Assembly: GCA_021300155.1 (NCBI GenBank)
Contig: JAJTID010000097.1
Coordinates: forward strand, 1 to 64,000
Reading direction: 5' to 3'
Length of the DNA: 64,000 nt
Source: Pirellula sp.
GTDB lineage: Bacteria; Planctomycetota; Planctomycetia; Pirellulales; Pirellulaceae
Shown: one piece after another, positions 22,889-32,866 of the stretch
How the letters are laid out: each line of letters opens with the position of its first letter
Numbering within the stretch: the stretch's first letter is position 1
Notes under the pieces: model-generated
The model's input: only the letters and a program-made list of their open reading frames with translations
The model's database searches: none
What the model was told of the DNA's origin: nothing
Program-made: the position numbers and the translations under genes

Positions 22889-23983
22889 ATGACAGAAGTA
22901 GCAGCACCCGCAGATGGACATGGTCATGATCACCACGATCATCCGTCCTGGTTGGCACACCACTTTGACGATGCCGAGCAACAATACGATTCTGGCAAAC
23001 TGGGGATGTGGTTATTCCTGGTCACGGAAGTCCTGTTCTTCTCAGGAATGTTTTGTGCCTATGTTTTATATCGAAATCGAAATCCGGAAGTATTCGAGTT
23101 TTGCAGTGCGTTTTTGAACGAAAAGCTTGGCGCGATCAATACGGGTGTCCTTCTGTTTAGTTCGTTGACGATGGCTTGGGCTGTCCGAGCATCTCAACTA
23201 AAGCAGACGAAGATTCTAGTAGGGATGTTAGGTGCGACCCTGGGTTGTGCTGCAATGTTCCTGGGCGTGAAGTCTGTTGAATACAGCCACAAGTGGGGTA
23301 TAGGATTGCTTCCAGGTAGATATTATGTGGCTCAAGTTGAGAACGCTCCTCACGCCGAGACAAATTATCTGCAGATGTTGTGTGTGATTCCGGCCATTCT
23401 CAGTGCTGTGTTTCTTTTGTACTACGTTTATTCGTTGGTAATTGCTAGCAAGTTCCACCAACGAGTGGCTGGCCCTCTTTTGGTATCAGGACTTTGTTTC
23501 TTCGCCGGTGTTGGGCTTGGTAACATTCTCGAGGGTGGAGAGCATCACGATGAGCATGGAGCGGGCAGTCATGCACACGATGATGCCCATGGTCATGCCC
23601 ATGCAGATCCTCTTGTACAAGGCGTTGCAACCGCAGAGAAGGCAACGGTAGAAACTGCCGACGAGGGTATCTCCTTTGTGAAGACGAGTGGCGGTCCTGT
23701 CAACGATGTGGCTGTCACTAAGGAAGAGGAAGGAATTCCGAACTCGAAGGTCAACAATCAGGGAATGGCCGGGTTGTTTTTTAGTATTTACTATTGCATG
23801 ACAGGTGTACATGCAGTCCATATTATCGGTGGAATGTTGGTGATCACGTGGCTGATCGTAAAGGCCTCGCGTGAAGAATTCCACTCCGAGTATTTTGGAC
23901 CAGTCGACAATGTCGGGCTTTATTGGCACTTGGTTGACTTCATTTGGATTTATCTGTTTCCACTTCTTTATCTGATCACTTAG
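22889..23983 (+). CDS. coxC: Cytochrome c oxidase subunit III with His-rich insertion
   Basis: GMWLFLVTEVLFFSGMFCAYVLYR; FFSIYYCMTGVHAVHIIGGM; GLYWHLVDFIWIYLFPLLYL. Start at ATG 22889. Confidence 0.93.
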   Translation: MTEVAAPADGHGHDHHDHPSWLAHHFDDAEQQYDSGKLGMWLFLVTEVLFFSGMFCAYVLYRNRNPEVFEFCSAFLNEKLGAINTGVLLFSSLTMAWAVRASQLKQTKILVGMLGATLGCAAMFLGVKSVEYSHKWGIGLLPGRYYVAQVENAPHAETNYLQMLCVIPAILSAVFLLYYVYSLVIASKFHQRVAGPLLVSGLCFFAGVGLGNILEGGEHHDEHGAGSHAHDDAHGHAHADPLVQGVATAEKATVETADEGISFVKTSGGPVNDVAVTKEEEGIPNSKVNNQGMAGLFFSIYYCMTGVHAVHIIGGMLVITWLIVKASREEFHSEYFGPVDNVGLYWHLVDFIWIYLFPLLYLIT

Positions 23984-24041
23984 CGCCAGCTCGGTTGATT
24001 GTTTTTGATTTCGTTTTCACAATTCACTGAACAGAAATAGC

Positions 24042-24461
24042 ATGGCAGACACCCATTCACACACGGCAGATGCTCATTCCGGCGATCATGGGCACGGCCA
24101 CTCAGGATTCTCGCATCCCATGCCAATATGGATGCTGTTGACGGTGTTCTTTGCCTTATTGGGGCTGACCTTCCTGACTGTGTTCCAAGCGCAGTTTGAT
24201 TTAGGGAATATGGAAATTGTTCTTTCACTATTGATCGCCACGATCAAGGCTGGGTTGGTAATTGCGTTTTTCATGCATTTGCTTTGGGATAAGCCGTTGA
24301 ATGCAATCGCAATTCTGAGCAGCCTGATATTCGTTTCGTTGTTCCTAGGCTTCACTTTGATGGATGCCCAAGGTTACAATGAACGATTGATAATGGATCC
24401 GAACGGTGACTTGCTAGAGCGTTCTCAGCCAAAGGGCTCGCTTGTCAAGAAGAGCGAATAG
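24042..24461 (+). CDS. coxD: Cytochrome c oxidase subunit IV-like protein
   Basis: 139 aa, three predicted TM helices (ATIKAGLVIAFFMHLLWD), His-rich N-terminus. Confidence 0.85.
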   Translation: MADTHSHTADAHSGDHGHGHSGFSHPMPIWMLLTVFFALLGLTFLTVFQAQFDLGNMEIVLSLLIATIKAGLVIAFFMHLLWDKPLNAIAILSSLIFVSLFLGFTLMDAQGYNERLIMDPNGDLLERSQPKGSLVKKSE

Positions 24462-24596
24462 ACTAGACGCTCTCAGCGTTGATTTTGCGAGATGATGCAA
24501 TTTGCTAGTTGAGGCGTATGGGAGAAATGTCAAAGATCTTCGATGTACATTCCTTCCTCCTTGTCGGAATCCAACATTTCGAAGCAACATGATCTG

Positions 24597-25874
24597 ATGA
24601 GATCATCTATCAATCTAGATCGACGTAAATGGATTGGCACGGCTGCCGCGTCCATGGGTTTCCGTGTCGCTGATTTTGGCTACGGCGATTCCACTGATAG
24701 GCCAGCCCCAAAGTCAGTGTCTGCGGTAGTCACCACTTACTTCAAAGGCTCGCATGCCGATGTGCTCGTTGGGAAAGTACTGGAAGGATGGAAGCAGGAT
24801 GGCGGTCGTGGCCCAATATTGAAGCTTGCATCGATCTACATCGAACAGATTGGTGACCGGGACATCGGTGTCGAAATTGCAAGGAAACATGGAGTTCCCG
24901 TTTTCGATACGATCGAGGGAGCACTAACAGTCGGTGGTGATCGTATTCTGGTGGACGGTGTAATCAGTATTGGGGAGCATGGCAACTACCCGACGAGCGA
25001 GCTTGGTCAAATCTTGTATCCACGACGACGTTTCTTTGAGTCAATCACGGATACATTCGAGAAGTATGGACGAGTCGTTCCGGTTTTCAATGACAAACAT
25101 CTAGGGCCGCGATGGACCGATGCAAAATGGATGTACGATCGGGCTATAGAAAGGAAGGTTCCGTTCATGACTGGTTCGTCTCTTGTGATGACGTACCGCG
25201 ATCCCGATCTCGTATTGCCGATGCATAGCGAGATCGAAGCGGCAGTGGGTATCGGATATTCGCACTTGGATATCTACGGCTTTCATACGCTCGATTGCTA
25301 CCAGTGTTTTGTGGAGCGGCGTCTGGGCGCTGAGACGGGAGTGAAGTGGGTGCAATGTTTGCAGGGGGAATCGGTCTGGAAATTATTGGATGATGGCACG
25401 ATTTCCAGAGAAGCTTTTGACGCTGCGCTCGCACTCGTTTGCGACAAGCCGGATCGAGTTCGTACCTCCCGAGACTCTACATTGCTCTTGTTTCAATATT
25501 CTGACGGACTTCTCGGTGCAGTATTCATGTTGCCGGGGAATGCAACGGGCATTTCAGTTGCTATCCAACGCAAGGGGGAGAAGCGACCGCAGGCGACAAG
25601 GTTCGAAGAGCGAACGGAACCTGTTTATCCCCACTTCGCTTATTTGCTCAAGGGAATCGAGAGAATGTTGCATTCGGGGCGGGCGAGTTACCCGGTCGAA
25701 CGAACGTTGTTGAGCGGCGGTATCTTGGACCGAGCTTTAACGTCTCTCTCGCAAAAGCAGAGCAAACTGATGACTCCCGAGCTTGAGATTCGATATCAGC
25801 CTATCGATTATCCACATGCTCCGAACCCAAACCTTGAGTCGGATGTTTTCGCTGTACCCGAACCCACGCGTTGA
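24597..25874 (+). CDS. Tat-signal secreted protein, Gfo/Idh/MocA-like but divergent
   Basis: NLDRRKWIGTAAASMG Tat-like signal; domain organisation reminiscent of planctomycete oxidoreductase-like proteins but no canonical GxGxxG. Start at ATG 24597. Confidence 0.55.
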   Translation: MRSSINLDRRKWIGTAAASMGFRVADFGYGDSTDRPAPKSVSAVVTTYFKGSHADVLVGKVLEGWKQDGGRGPILKLASIYIEQIGDRDIGVEIARKHGVPVFDTIEGALTVGGDRILVDGVISIGEHGNYPTSELGQILYPRRRFFESITDTFEKYGRVVPVFNDKHLGPRWTDAKWMYDRAIERKVPFMTGSSLVMTYRDPDLVLPMHSEIEAAVGIGYSHLDIYGFHTLDCYQCFVERRLGAETGVKWVQCLQGESVWKLLDDGTISREAFDAALALVCDKPDRVRTSRDSTLLLFQYSDGLLGAVFMLPGNATGISVAIQRKGEKRPQATRFEERTEPVYPHFAYLLKGIERMLHSGRASYPVERTLLSGGILDRALTSLSQKQSKLMTPELEIRYQPIDYPHAPNPNLESDVFAVPEPTR

Positions 25875-25908
25875 GAAGCACGCGACGGGTTTCTTTTGAT
25901 TCGCCAGG

Positions 25909-27318
25909 CTAAACTTCCTCAACGATGCCAGTGCTATCGGCGAAGGAGTTTGTTTCGACACCTAACCGTTGAAGTATCGTTACAAACAAATTCGTAAGCG
26001 GCACGTCTTCGCTAGTTGCCTTGTCTTGCCAGGGTTCGCGATCTCCTAGCCACGGTCCACCTTGAAACTTTGTTCCAACGCGATTGATGTACTGGCCGTG
26101 TTGGAAGCCCATATTCTTGCCACCTGCAAGAATGAGTGGGTAGTTTCGCGAAAGATGAAACGCGCTCGAAGCAGAACCGTAAAACACCACGGTATTGTCC
26201 AACATCGAACCCGTTCCAGCGGGTTCGGCGGTGCCCCGCAGTTTCTCCACGAAACGTCCGAACTCTTCGTTGAGGAATCGGCAGTAGATGCCAAAGTTCT
26301 TCCAACCATCAGGGTTCTTGGTCTCATGTGAAAGCTGATGTGCCAAATTGAAGCCAACGGCGCGCGAGAGATGATCGCTTCGCCCAATGCCATTTTCACG
26401 ACCGATCTGGTAGGTCGCTACACGAGTGGAGTCCGTTCGAAACGCCAAATAGAGCATTTCAAACATCGTCTGCAGATACTCTCGAGGTTCGTCTGTTGTC
26501 AGCTCTAGATTGAGGTGGTCGCCATCGACTTTAGGAAGCGGAGCGTCGAGCCATTTTTTTGACTTCTCGACCTTGATCTCCGCTTGTCGAACCGACTCCA
26601 TGTACTCGTCCAAACTCTTGCGATCTTCAGTTGATAGAAGTTGCTTCAGTGATCGTGCGTCGGCCATCATGTCGTCGAGTGCACTGCGACTCATGGCCAA
26701 TCGCTTAGCAGATTGAGTATCGCTCTTGAGGAACAACATATCGAAGATTTGCTTCGGCCGATGTTCCGCTGGGATAGGCCGTCCATTCTTATCAAAGGAG
26801 ATGGTATGCGTTCCGTGCGCCGTACCAGTTCCTCCATCTGTCGACATGACTAACGATGCGAACCGCGTTTGGTCCCCGACATGACTTGCGTACAACTGAT
26901 CCAACGAGATTGAGTTGGTATAGCGGCCATCACCGGCACCCGTCGCAGCAGCTGTCAAGAATTGGTCCGCATTGTTGTGCCCATGGACATTCCGCGATGC
27001 GACATGGGAAAAGCCCGATAAAACCGTCAACTCATTCCGCAACGGTTCCAAAGTCTCCATGCATTTAGAGAAGGTAAATTCCGTGCCGTTGCCGTGTGGA
27101 AACCATGACCAATCCTGGTAAGCAGGATCGTTAGGCAAAGGCATCGGCACTCCGTCTGGGAAGTACAGGCAACACAGTCTCCTAGGATTCGTAGTCGAAC
27201 CGCTCGGCCTAGCCATTGAGAAGGAGGAAGCCAACGAGCCAAACATCGGTACCGCCAATGCGATCCCAGAACCCCGCAAAAATCTGCGGCGATCGATTGG
27301 ATGAAAATCAAAATTCAT
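25909..27318 (-). CDS. DUF1552 secreted protein
   Basis: DRRRFLRGSGIALAVPMFGSL signal; GFSHVASRNVHGHNNADQFLTAA; paired with a downstream-coordinate DUF1592-type gene. Confidence 0.9.
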   Translation of the reverse strand: MNFDFHPIDRRRFLRGSGIALAVPMFGSLASSFSMARPSGSTTNPRRLCCLYFPDGVPMPLPNDPAYQDWSWFPHGNGTEFTFSKCMETLEPLRNELTVLSGFSHVASRNVHGHNNADQFLTAAATGAGDGRYTNSISLDQLYASHVGDQTRFASLVMSTDGGTGTAHGTHTISFDKNGRPIPAEHRPKQIFDMLFLKSDTQSAKRLAMSRSALDDMMADARSLKQLLSTEDRKSLDEYMESVRQAEIKVEKSKKWLDAPLPKVDGDHLNLELTTDEPREYLQTMFEMLYLAFRTDSTRVATYQIGRENGIGRSDHLSRAVGFNLAHQLSHETKNPDGWKNFGIYCRFLNEEFGRFVEKLRGTAEPAGTGSMLDNTVVFYGSASSAFHLSRNYPLILAGGKNMGFQHGQYINRVGTKFQGGPWLGDREPWQDKATSEDVPLTNLFVTILQRLGVETNSFADSTGIVEEV

Positions 27319-27360
27319 GATTTGGGTCCTGTCGTTAGGAAATCGTTTTCTTATATTGAA

Positions 27361-30171
27361 TCACTTCGACCGAAACAGATCGCTGGTCGCAACCATGGTC
27401 AGTAATGTACTCAGTCCATCCCCTCGCTTGCGAACTTCAGCCGTGATGGTATCCAAGTCGGCACGATCCGTAAACTTGAGCGGTCGACCTAAAGCATAGT
27501 TGGTTATTTTGTGAACCATCGCGCTTACGAATTGATCTTGTCTATTTTCTAGCAAGAACAGCTTGAGTCCACTCATTCCTTCGAGTTTCTGTTTGTTGAA
27601 CAAGTCGCTGCTTGCATCGACCGGTTTCCCATGGACGGCGTCTCTCCAACGGCCAATCGCGTCATAGTTTTCAAACGCAATTCCCCACGGGTCAATCTTG
27701 GCATGACACGACATGCAAGCAGGATGATTGCGATGATCCTCGATGCGTTCCTTGAGAGTCATTTTGGCAATCTCAGGGTTGGCTAGATCGATTTGCGGCA
27801 CGGCAGGCGGAGGAGGTGGAGGCGGATCGTTGAGCAAACTGACCAACAGCCACTTTCCTCGTTTCAGTGGATGAGAGTCAGGGAAATCGGAATTCATCGA
27901 GAGTAACCCCGCTTGGGTCAGGAGTCCCCCTCGTTTAAAGTCGCCATCCAGTGGTACACGTCGGAAATGATTGCCATGCACGTTGGGTATGCCGTAGTGC
28001 TTCGCTAATCGCTCGTTGACCAGGGCATAGTTTGCATGAATAAAGTTGAGCACATTCTCGTTGCTCTTGATCGCTTCTTCAAAAAAGGCTACCGGCTCTC
28101 GTTGCATGGCTTCCTTTAACAACGGATCGAAACCGGGCACATGCTGTTTGAAGTTAAGAAACTCCAGCAGTTCCATTTTCAACCATTGATGCACAAAGTG
28201 CTGCGAAAAGCGTTGTGAGCGAGTGTCTGCTAACATTCGTTGCACCTGACCGACGAGAACCTCATTCTCGAGAAGTCGTTGATTGGCGGCTAGTTCCAGG
28301 AGTTCATCGTCGGGAACACTGCACCAAAGAAACATCGACAAACGGGTTGCCAACTCGTGAGCGGATAGCTTTGGTCTCCCAGGCAGTTCTTTTTGCTTCG
28401 AATTAGTATCCTGCGATTCGTCAACTTCGTGCACGATGTAGAGAAAGTTGGGCGAGGATAGGACCGAAGCAAGCACCTCGGAAATAGCTTCTTCAAAGCT
28501 CTCACTGCTCGTACGAACTTGTTCAAAGAGTTTTACTTTTTGATCGCATTCGCTTTGGGTTACTGGACGACGCCAAGCTTTCGCCATGAATCGGGAAAGG
28601 ATCTCCCGAGCATACTGCAACTCATCGTTTTGGTTCTTGCTTTCCACAAAGATGCGTCGATGCGAAGGTGGGGGCCAAACATCGTAGACGGGTGCTTCGA
28701 GTTCCACGTAGTCGATCAATATTTCGTCCGGGGATGCCGAGCTATTCACGAAGCGAATGTATTCCGAGGGACTCGGAAGTGCTCCCATCGGTGAAGTTTT
28801 GCGAACGTTGTTACGAGGATAGATCTCACCCATCGGCACATCCCACTGATAAAACTTCGGAGTTCCTGGAGGAGCTGTAATCGGCGTGTCTTCTTGGCTA
28901 ACGCGTTGCATGGCTCGGCCTTCGTTGCTAGCCTGCCAACCGAAATGAAGCTGTAAGCTAGGTAGACGCTCGTTGACTTCCAGCGTCCTCGACGCACGCG
29001 CACGGACTCGCAAAGTTCCTTCGTCGGGCAGTTGATTTCCAAGCTCGATGTTGAGCCATTGGCCGGCAGGTAAGATCGCTAGGTGATCGATCGATGTTGG
29101 CATTGGTACTGGCTCATTGGACGGAGCGTTGGCATATTTGGCCCCGCTGTACTCCCAGCCTATGACCGCTGTTCGGTCGTTTGTTAGATCTCGGAAGTAT
29201 CCCTTCGCGGGTACTTTTTTAAATTCTTCTTTCAAGCGTTTGACTTCAGCAACCAGTTTTTCTCGATCTTCCTTGTGTGCCGTCCTTGCCTTTAAAAGTT
29301 CCTTTTCTTGTTTGGGCCATTCCAGCCGTGACGCTTCTTTCATCGAGACGCCCCAGTATAGGGGTTTGGGCTTAGGTCCGACGACGATGGCACGGGATAG
29401 CGCTGAGCGAGCTAACCGATGGTAGGTTTCGAATTGCGATACCGACATGTGCAACTGCGAAGAGCTATTTTGAAAGCCGTCCTCCGATTGGGCTTCGGGA
29501 GGAAGGTCTTTGGCGAAGTCCCAAGGCAGCCCTAACAAATCTTGCATTGCATGATTGTACTCGTAGCGAGTCAAGCGTCGGAATGCTGAATCGGATGCCG
29601 ATTGGCGTCTTGCAATGGAAGCGGATTGAAGCTCGGTGGAAAGCCAATCTACGATCTTTTTTCGTTCGTCATCTGTCAAATCCTCGCTGTCGGGTGGCGG
29701 CATCTCCCCTTTGCTGATGACAGCGAAAACTTCGTTCCACCAGTCGACATCCTTGCCTGTATGCAAGTTAGGGTCGAGTGTATCGATGCGAATATTTCCT
29801 TCTTGTTCACTCGCTCCATGACAATCCGTGCAGGCTTTCTTCAAAATGGGTCCGATGACTTCTTGAAACTCGCTTAGCTGTGGTGCAGGTTTTTGGAGCG
29901 TTGATTCGGCAACGGGGACGGCATCGATTTTCAGATTAAAGCGAGACCGATTCCATCCGGATTTTTTCAGTTCTTCGAGTTTCGTGCCGAAGCTACTGGA
30001 GGCGTTACCATCGAATGCGTAAACAGTTGCAAGGCACGAAACAACGACCGCAAAGCAAGATAGGCAGCCCCCAACGAATATCGTCATTTTAGTTGCCAAA
30101 GTAGTTATTGGCAGAAGTCGTCGGGACGCGTGGGAACCGTTAGCTTGATGCACGCAAGGTCGATGGCTCAT
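27361..30171 (-). CDS. DUF1587/1592/1588/1585-type planctomycete cytochrome protein
   Basis: N-terminal CTDCHGASE heme motif; FRRLTRYEYNHAMQDLLGL; RLSMFLWCSVPDDELL; HPLKRGKWLLVSLLNDPPPPPPPAVPQID; CMSCHAKIDPWGIAFENYDAIGRWR. Confidence 0.93.
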   Translation of the reverse strand: MSHRPCVHQANGSHASRRLLPITTLATKMTIFVGGCLSCFAVVVSCLATVYAFDGNASSSFGTKLEELKKSGWNRSRFNLKIDAVPVAESTLQKPAPQLSEFQEVIGPILKKACTDCHGASEQEGNIRIDTLDPNLHTGKDVDWWNEVFAVISKGEMPPPDSEDLTDDERKKIVDWLSTELQSASIARRQSASDSAFRRLTRYEYNHAMQDLLGLPWDFAKDLPPEAQSEDGFQNSSSQLHMSVSQFETYHRLARSALSRAIVVGPKPKPLYWGVSMKEASRLEWPKQEKELLKARTAHKEDREKLVAEVKRLKEEFKKVPAKGYFRDLTNDRTAVIGWEYSGAKYANAPSNEPVPMPTSIDHLAILPAGQWLNIELGNQLPDEGTLRVRARASRTLEVNERLPSLQLHFGWQASNEGRAMQRVSQEDTPITAPPGTPKFYQWDVPMGEIYPRNNVRKTSPMGALPSPSEYIRFVNSSASPDEILIDYVELEAPVYDVWPPPSHRRIFVESKNQNDELQYAREILSRFMAKAWRRPVTQSECDQKVKLFEQVRTSSESFEEAISEVLASVLSSPNFLYIVHEVDESQDTNSKQKELPGRPKLSAHELATRLSMFLWCSVPDDELLELAANQRLLENEVLVGQVQRMLADTRSQRFSQHFVHQWLKMELLEFLNFKQHVPGFDPLLKEAMQREPVAFFEEAIKSNENVLNFIHANYALVNERLAKHYGIPNVHGNHFRRVPLDGDFKRGGLLTQAGLLSMNSDFPDSHPLKRGKWLLVSLLNDPPPPPPPAVPQIDLANPEIAKMTLKERIEDHRNHPACMSCHAKIDPWGIAFENYDAIGRWRDAVHGKPVDASSDLFNKQKLEGMSGLKLFLLENRQDQFVSAMVHKITNYALGRPLKFTDRADLDTITAEVRKRGDGLSTLLTMVATSDLFRSK

Positions 30172-30497
30172 GTCTTGAAACGGGCCTAGGAGTTCGGTGG
30201 GAGCGGTTGGATTGCACTGACATGGAGGGATTCGGATCCTAAGGAATCGATGGCTCTATTGTACCAGAGCTTTTAGGTAATGAGTCAAGATTCTCGTGAT
30301 CAGGAAAAGCAAGTGAATCGTCGACAAACTCTGCCCGAACGAGCCTAGTTTCGCAGTCAGGTCGTCGGAAATAAGCTTGCTTGTGGAAACGAGTCGCAGC
30401 ATTGGTTACCATCAAGACTTCCATAGGTAACTTGACTCGTAATTGACCCAAATTGAATTTAACTCGACTGATCCTCACCAGCGGACCGCGTAATACG

Positions 30498-31445
30498 ATG
30501 AAAACAAACTACTACACCAGACGTTCCTCCATTGTCTCATTGGTATTCTTGGCTCTACAGTGCCTTGCGTATCACAGCGGTGCAACTCTCAGCTCGATAT
30601 CACACGGTGCGGAGCCCAGGTCTTTCGAGTTGCGACTTTGGGAATCGGGTGCGCCGGATGCAAAAGGAACTGAACCAAAAGACATCCCGATGGCGATGGT
30701 TCGATTGCCTGCAAGTCAAAAACCCACAGGTGCAGTCGTTGTTTGTCCTGGGGGCGGATACGGTACGCTTGCCATGGGACATGAAGGTCTCGAGATCGCT
30801 GCATGGTTAAACAAAAATGGGGTCGCCGCGATTATCTGTGACTATCGCCATCGATCCAAAGGGTATGGGCACCCAGCTCCAATGCAGGACGCGATGCGGG
30901 CCGTTCGACTCACTCGAGCCAAGGCCTCGGAATGGAATATCTCCGCAGACCGTGTCGGGATTTGGGGATTTTCGGCAGGCGGGCACTTGGCATCCACCGT
31001 GTTGACTCAGTTTGATGAGGGAGATCCTGCAAGTTCGGACTCGATCGCACGCGAATCGAGTCGTCCTGATTTTGGAATTCTGTGTTATCCGGTCATCCTT
31101 TTCGGTCAACCGAAATCGCATAAGGGAAGCGAAACCAATTTGCTCGGCAAGGAACCAGACCCACAATTGCTCGCATCGTTGCAGAATGACACCCGAGTGA
31201 CCAAAGATACGCCACCGACATTTATCTTTCATACGTCCCAGGATACGACCGTTCCCCCAGAAAACGCGATCGCTTTTTACAGCGCGATGATAAAAGCTGG
31301 CGTTTCAGGCGAACTACATGTTTACGAAAAGGGGCGGCATGGTGTAGGCTTAGCCAAGGCGATCGCCGTTACCAGCGATTGGCCAAATGCTCTTCAACGA
31401 TGGCTCACTTCTCGTGGTGTCATCGACACCAGCGACTCGCAGTAG
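30498..31445 (+). CDS. Secreted alpha/beta hydrolase (acetyl esterase/xylanase-type)
   Basis: VVVCPGGGYGTLAMGHEG, WGFSAGGHLAS, PPTFIFHTSQDTTVPPENAIAFYSAM, GRHGVGLA. Confidence 0.88.
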   Translation: MKTNYYTRRSSIVSLVFLALQCLAYHSGATLSSISHGAEPRSFELRLWESGAPDAKGTEPKDIPMAMVRLPASQKPTGAVVVCPGGGYGTLAMGHEGLEIAAWLNKNGVAAIICDYRHRSKGYGHPAPMQDAMRAVRLTRAKASEWNISADRVGIWGFSAGGHLASTVLTQFDEGDPASSDSIARESSRPDFGILCYPVILFGQPKSHKGSETNLLGKEPDPQLLASLQNDTRVTKDTPPTFIFHTSQDTTVPPENAIAFYSAMIKAGVSGELHVYEKGRHGVGLAKAIAVTSDWPNALQRWLTSRGVIDTSDSQ

Positions 31446-31466
31446 TTGCCTAACAATTAAGTGTCT

Positions 31467-32762
31467 ATGGACGATTTACTTCGCGGGCTAGTTCCTGCTC
31501 GCAACGCGGCGATTCCCGCTGTTCATGTCAGCCGTCCGATGCTTCATCCGAATATCTACCGAAAGCGGATCATTCGGACCGAGGGAAACCCGACCGCCGG
31601 TCAATGGGTTGCCGTTTATCATCAGCAATCGGATATCCAAGAACGAGACCGCGACGGGAATCGCATCGAATCCCGTCGAGAATCGGACGAACCGAGCCTC
31701 TTTGCCTACGGAATCTACAACCCACGCTCGGAAATCGCGGTTCGGATGTACTCCTGGTGGGGGCAATGGCCGGACGAATCGTTTTGGGATCGGATTGTCG
31801 ATAATGCAGTATCGCTTCGAAGGGACATTCTGCGACTCGATGAAACCACGGACGCTTACCGAGTTGTGCATGGTGAGTCGGATGGATTGCCTGGGCTTGT
31901 CGTCGATCGATATGGCGACTGCTTGAGCGCGGAGTTGTTTAGCCTTGGAATGTACTATCGATGCCAACCGATCTTAGAACGAATCGCGAAGAAACTCGGG
32001 ACGAAGCATTGGTTGATTCAGGAGTGCCCCCAATTCTTGAGCCAAGAAGGTCAATCGGTACCGAACCTGACGAGCGAAGGGATGCCACCGGTCTTGACGA
32101 TCACCGAGAACGGGGTCAAGTATCGTGTCCACTTCGGAACAGGACACAAAACGGGATTCTTCTGCGACCAACGGGACAATCGCCGTCAGTTGGCGCAGTT
32201 TTCAAAGCAACGATCGGTTCTCGATCTATGTTGCTACACCGGTGGGTTTGCCGTCCAAGCGGCAAAAGCGGGCAGTGCATCGGAAGTCACTGGTGTCGAT
32301 CTTGACGAAGAACCTTTAGCGATCGCAAAAAAGAACGCGGACATCAATCAAACACGCGTTCGATTTGTGCAGTCCGATGCATTCGCATTCATGCGTGACA
32401 TGTTGCGTATCGGTCGTCAGTACGATGTAGTGGTACTCGATCCGCCCAAATTGATTCGTTCTCGCAACGAGCTTGAAGAAGGCAGCAAAAAGCACTTCGA
32501 TCTCAACCGATTAGCAATCCAACTAGTGAAGCCCGGTGGCATCCTTTTGACATGCTCATGTGCCGGTCTTTTGGACGAACCGTCGTTTCAATCGATCGTT
32601 CGTTCCGCGGCAAAAGCTACCGGCTTTGATGCCGAAGGGAAACCGCACCCACCAAGAACACTTCAGTTTTTGCATTCGACCGGGGCGGCTCCTGATCATC
32701 CTGTCGTTGCCCATTGCCCTGAGACCGGATACTTGAAAAGCATCTGGGCACGCGTTCTATAG
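31467..32762 (+). CDS. rlmI: Class I SAM-dependent rRNA methyltransferase (RlmI-like)
   Basis: PUA-like N-terminus, YRVVHGESDGLPGLVVDRYGD, VLDLCCYTGGFAVQAAK, VVLDPPKLIRSRNELEEG, LLTCSCAG. Confidence 0.9.
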   Translation: MDDLLRGLVPARNAAIPAVHVSRPMLHPNIYRKRIIRTEGNPTAGQWVAVYHQQSDIQERDRDGNRIESRRESDEPSLFAYGIYNPRSEIAVRMYSWWGQWPDESFWDRIVDNAVSLRRDILRLDETTDAYRVVHGESDGLPGLVVDRYGDCLSAELFSLGMYYRCQPILERIAKKLGTKHWLIQECPQFLSQEGQSVPNLTSEGMPPVLTITENGVKYRVHFGTGHKTGFFCDQRDNRRQLAQFSKQRSVLDLCCYTGGFAVQAAKAGSASEVTGVDLDEEPLAIAKKNADINQTRVRFVQSDAFAFMRDMLRIGRQYDVVVLDPPKLIRSRNELEEGSKKHFDLNRLAIQLVKPGGILLTCSCAGLLDEPSFQSIVRSAAKATGFDAEGKPHPPRTLQFLHSTGAAPDHPVVAHCPETGYLKSIWARVL

Positions 32763-32866
32763 TCGAGCGACATCCGAAAATCGGCCCGTACTCCGCCACG
32801 GTCCTCGCCGTCTTAAGGATACCTCCATGTTGTCTTCGTTCCCGTAAGGCATCCTCACGTCTACAT

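Noticed and set aside
24465-24500. Possible terminator after coxD (GACGCTCTCAGCGTTGATTTT)
   Set aside because: Stem of only about five base pairs; too weak to call without transcription data.
27361-30171. Multiple plus-strand ORFs opposite the DUF1592-type gene
   Set aside because: Shadow ORFs of a long, confidently identified coding sequence.
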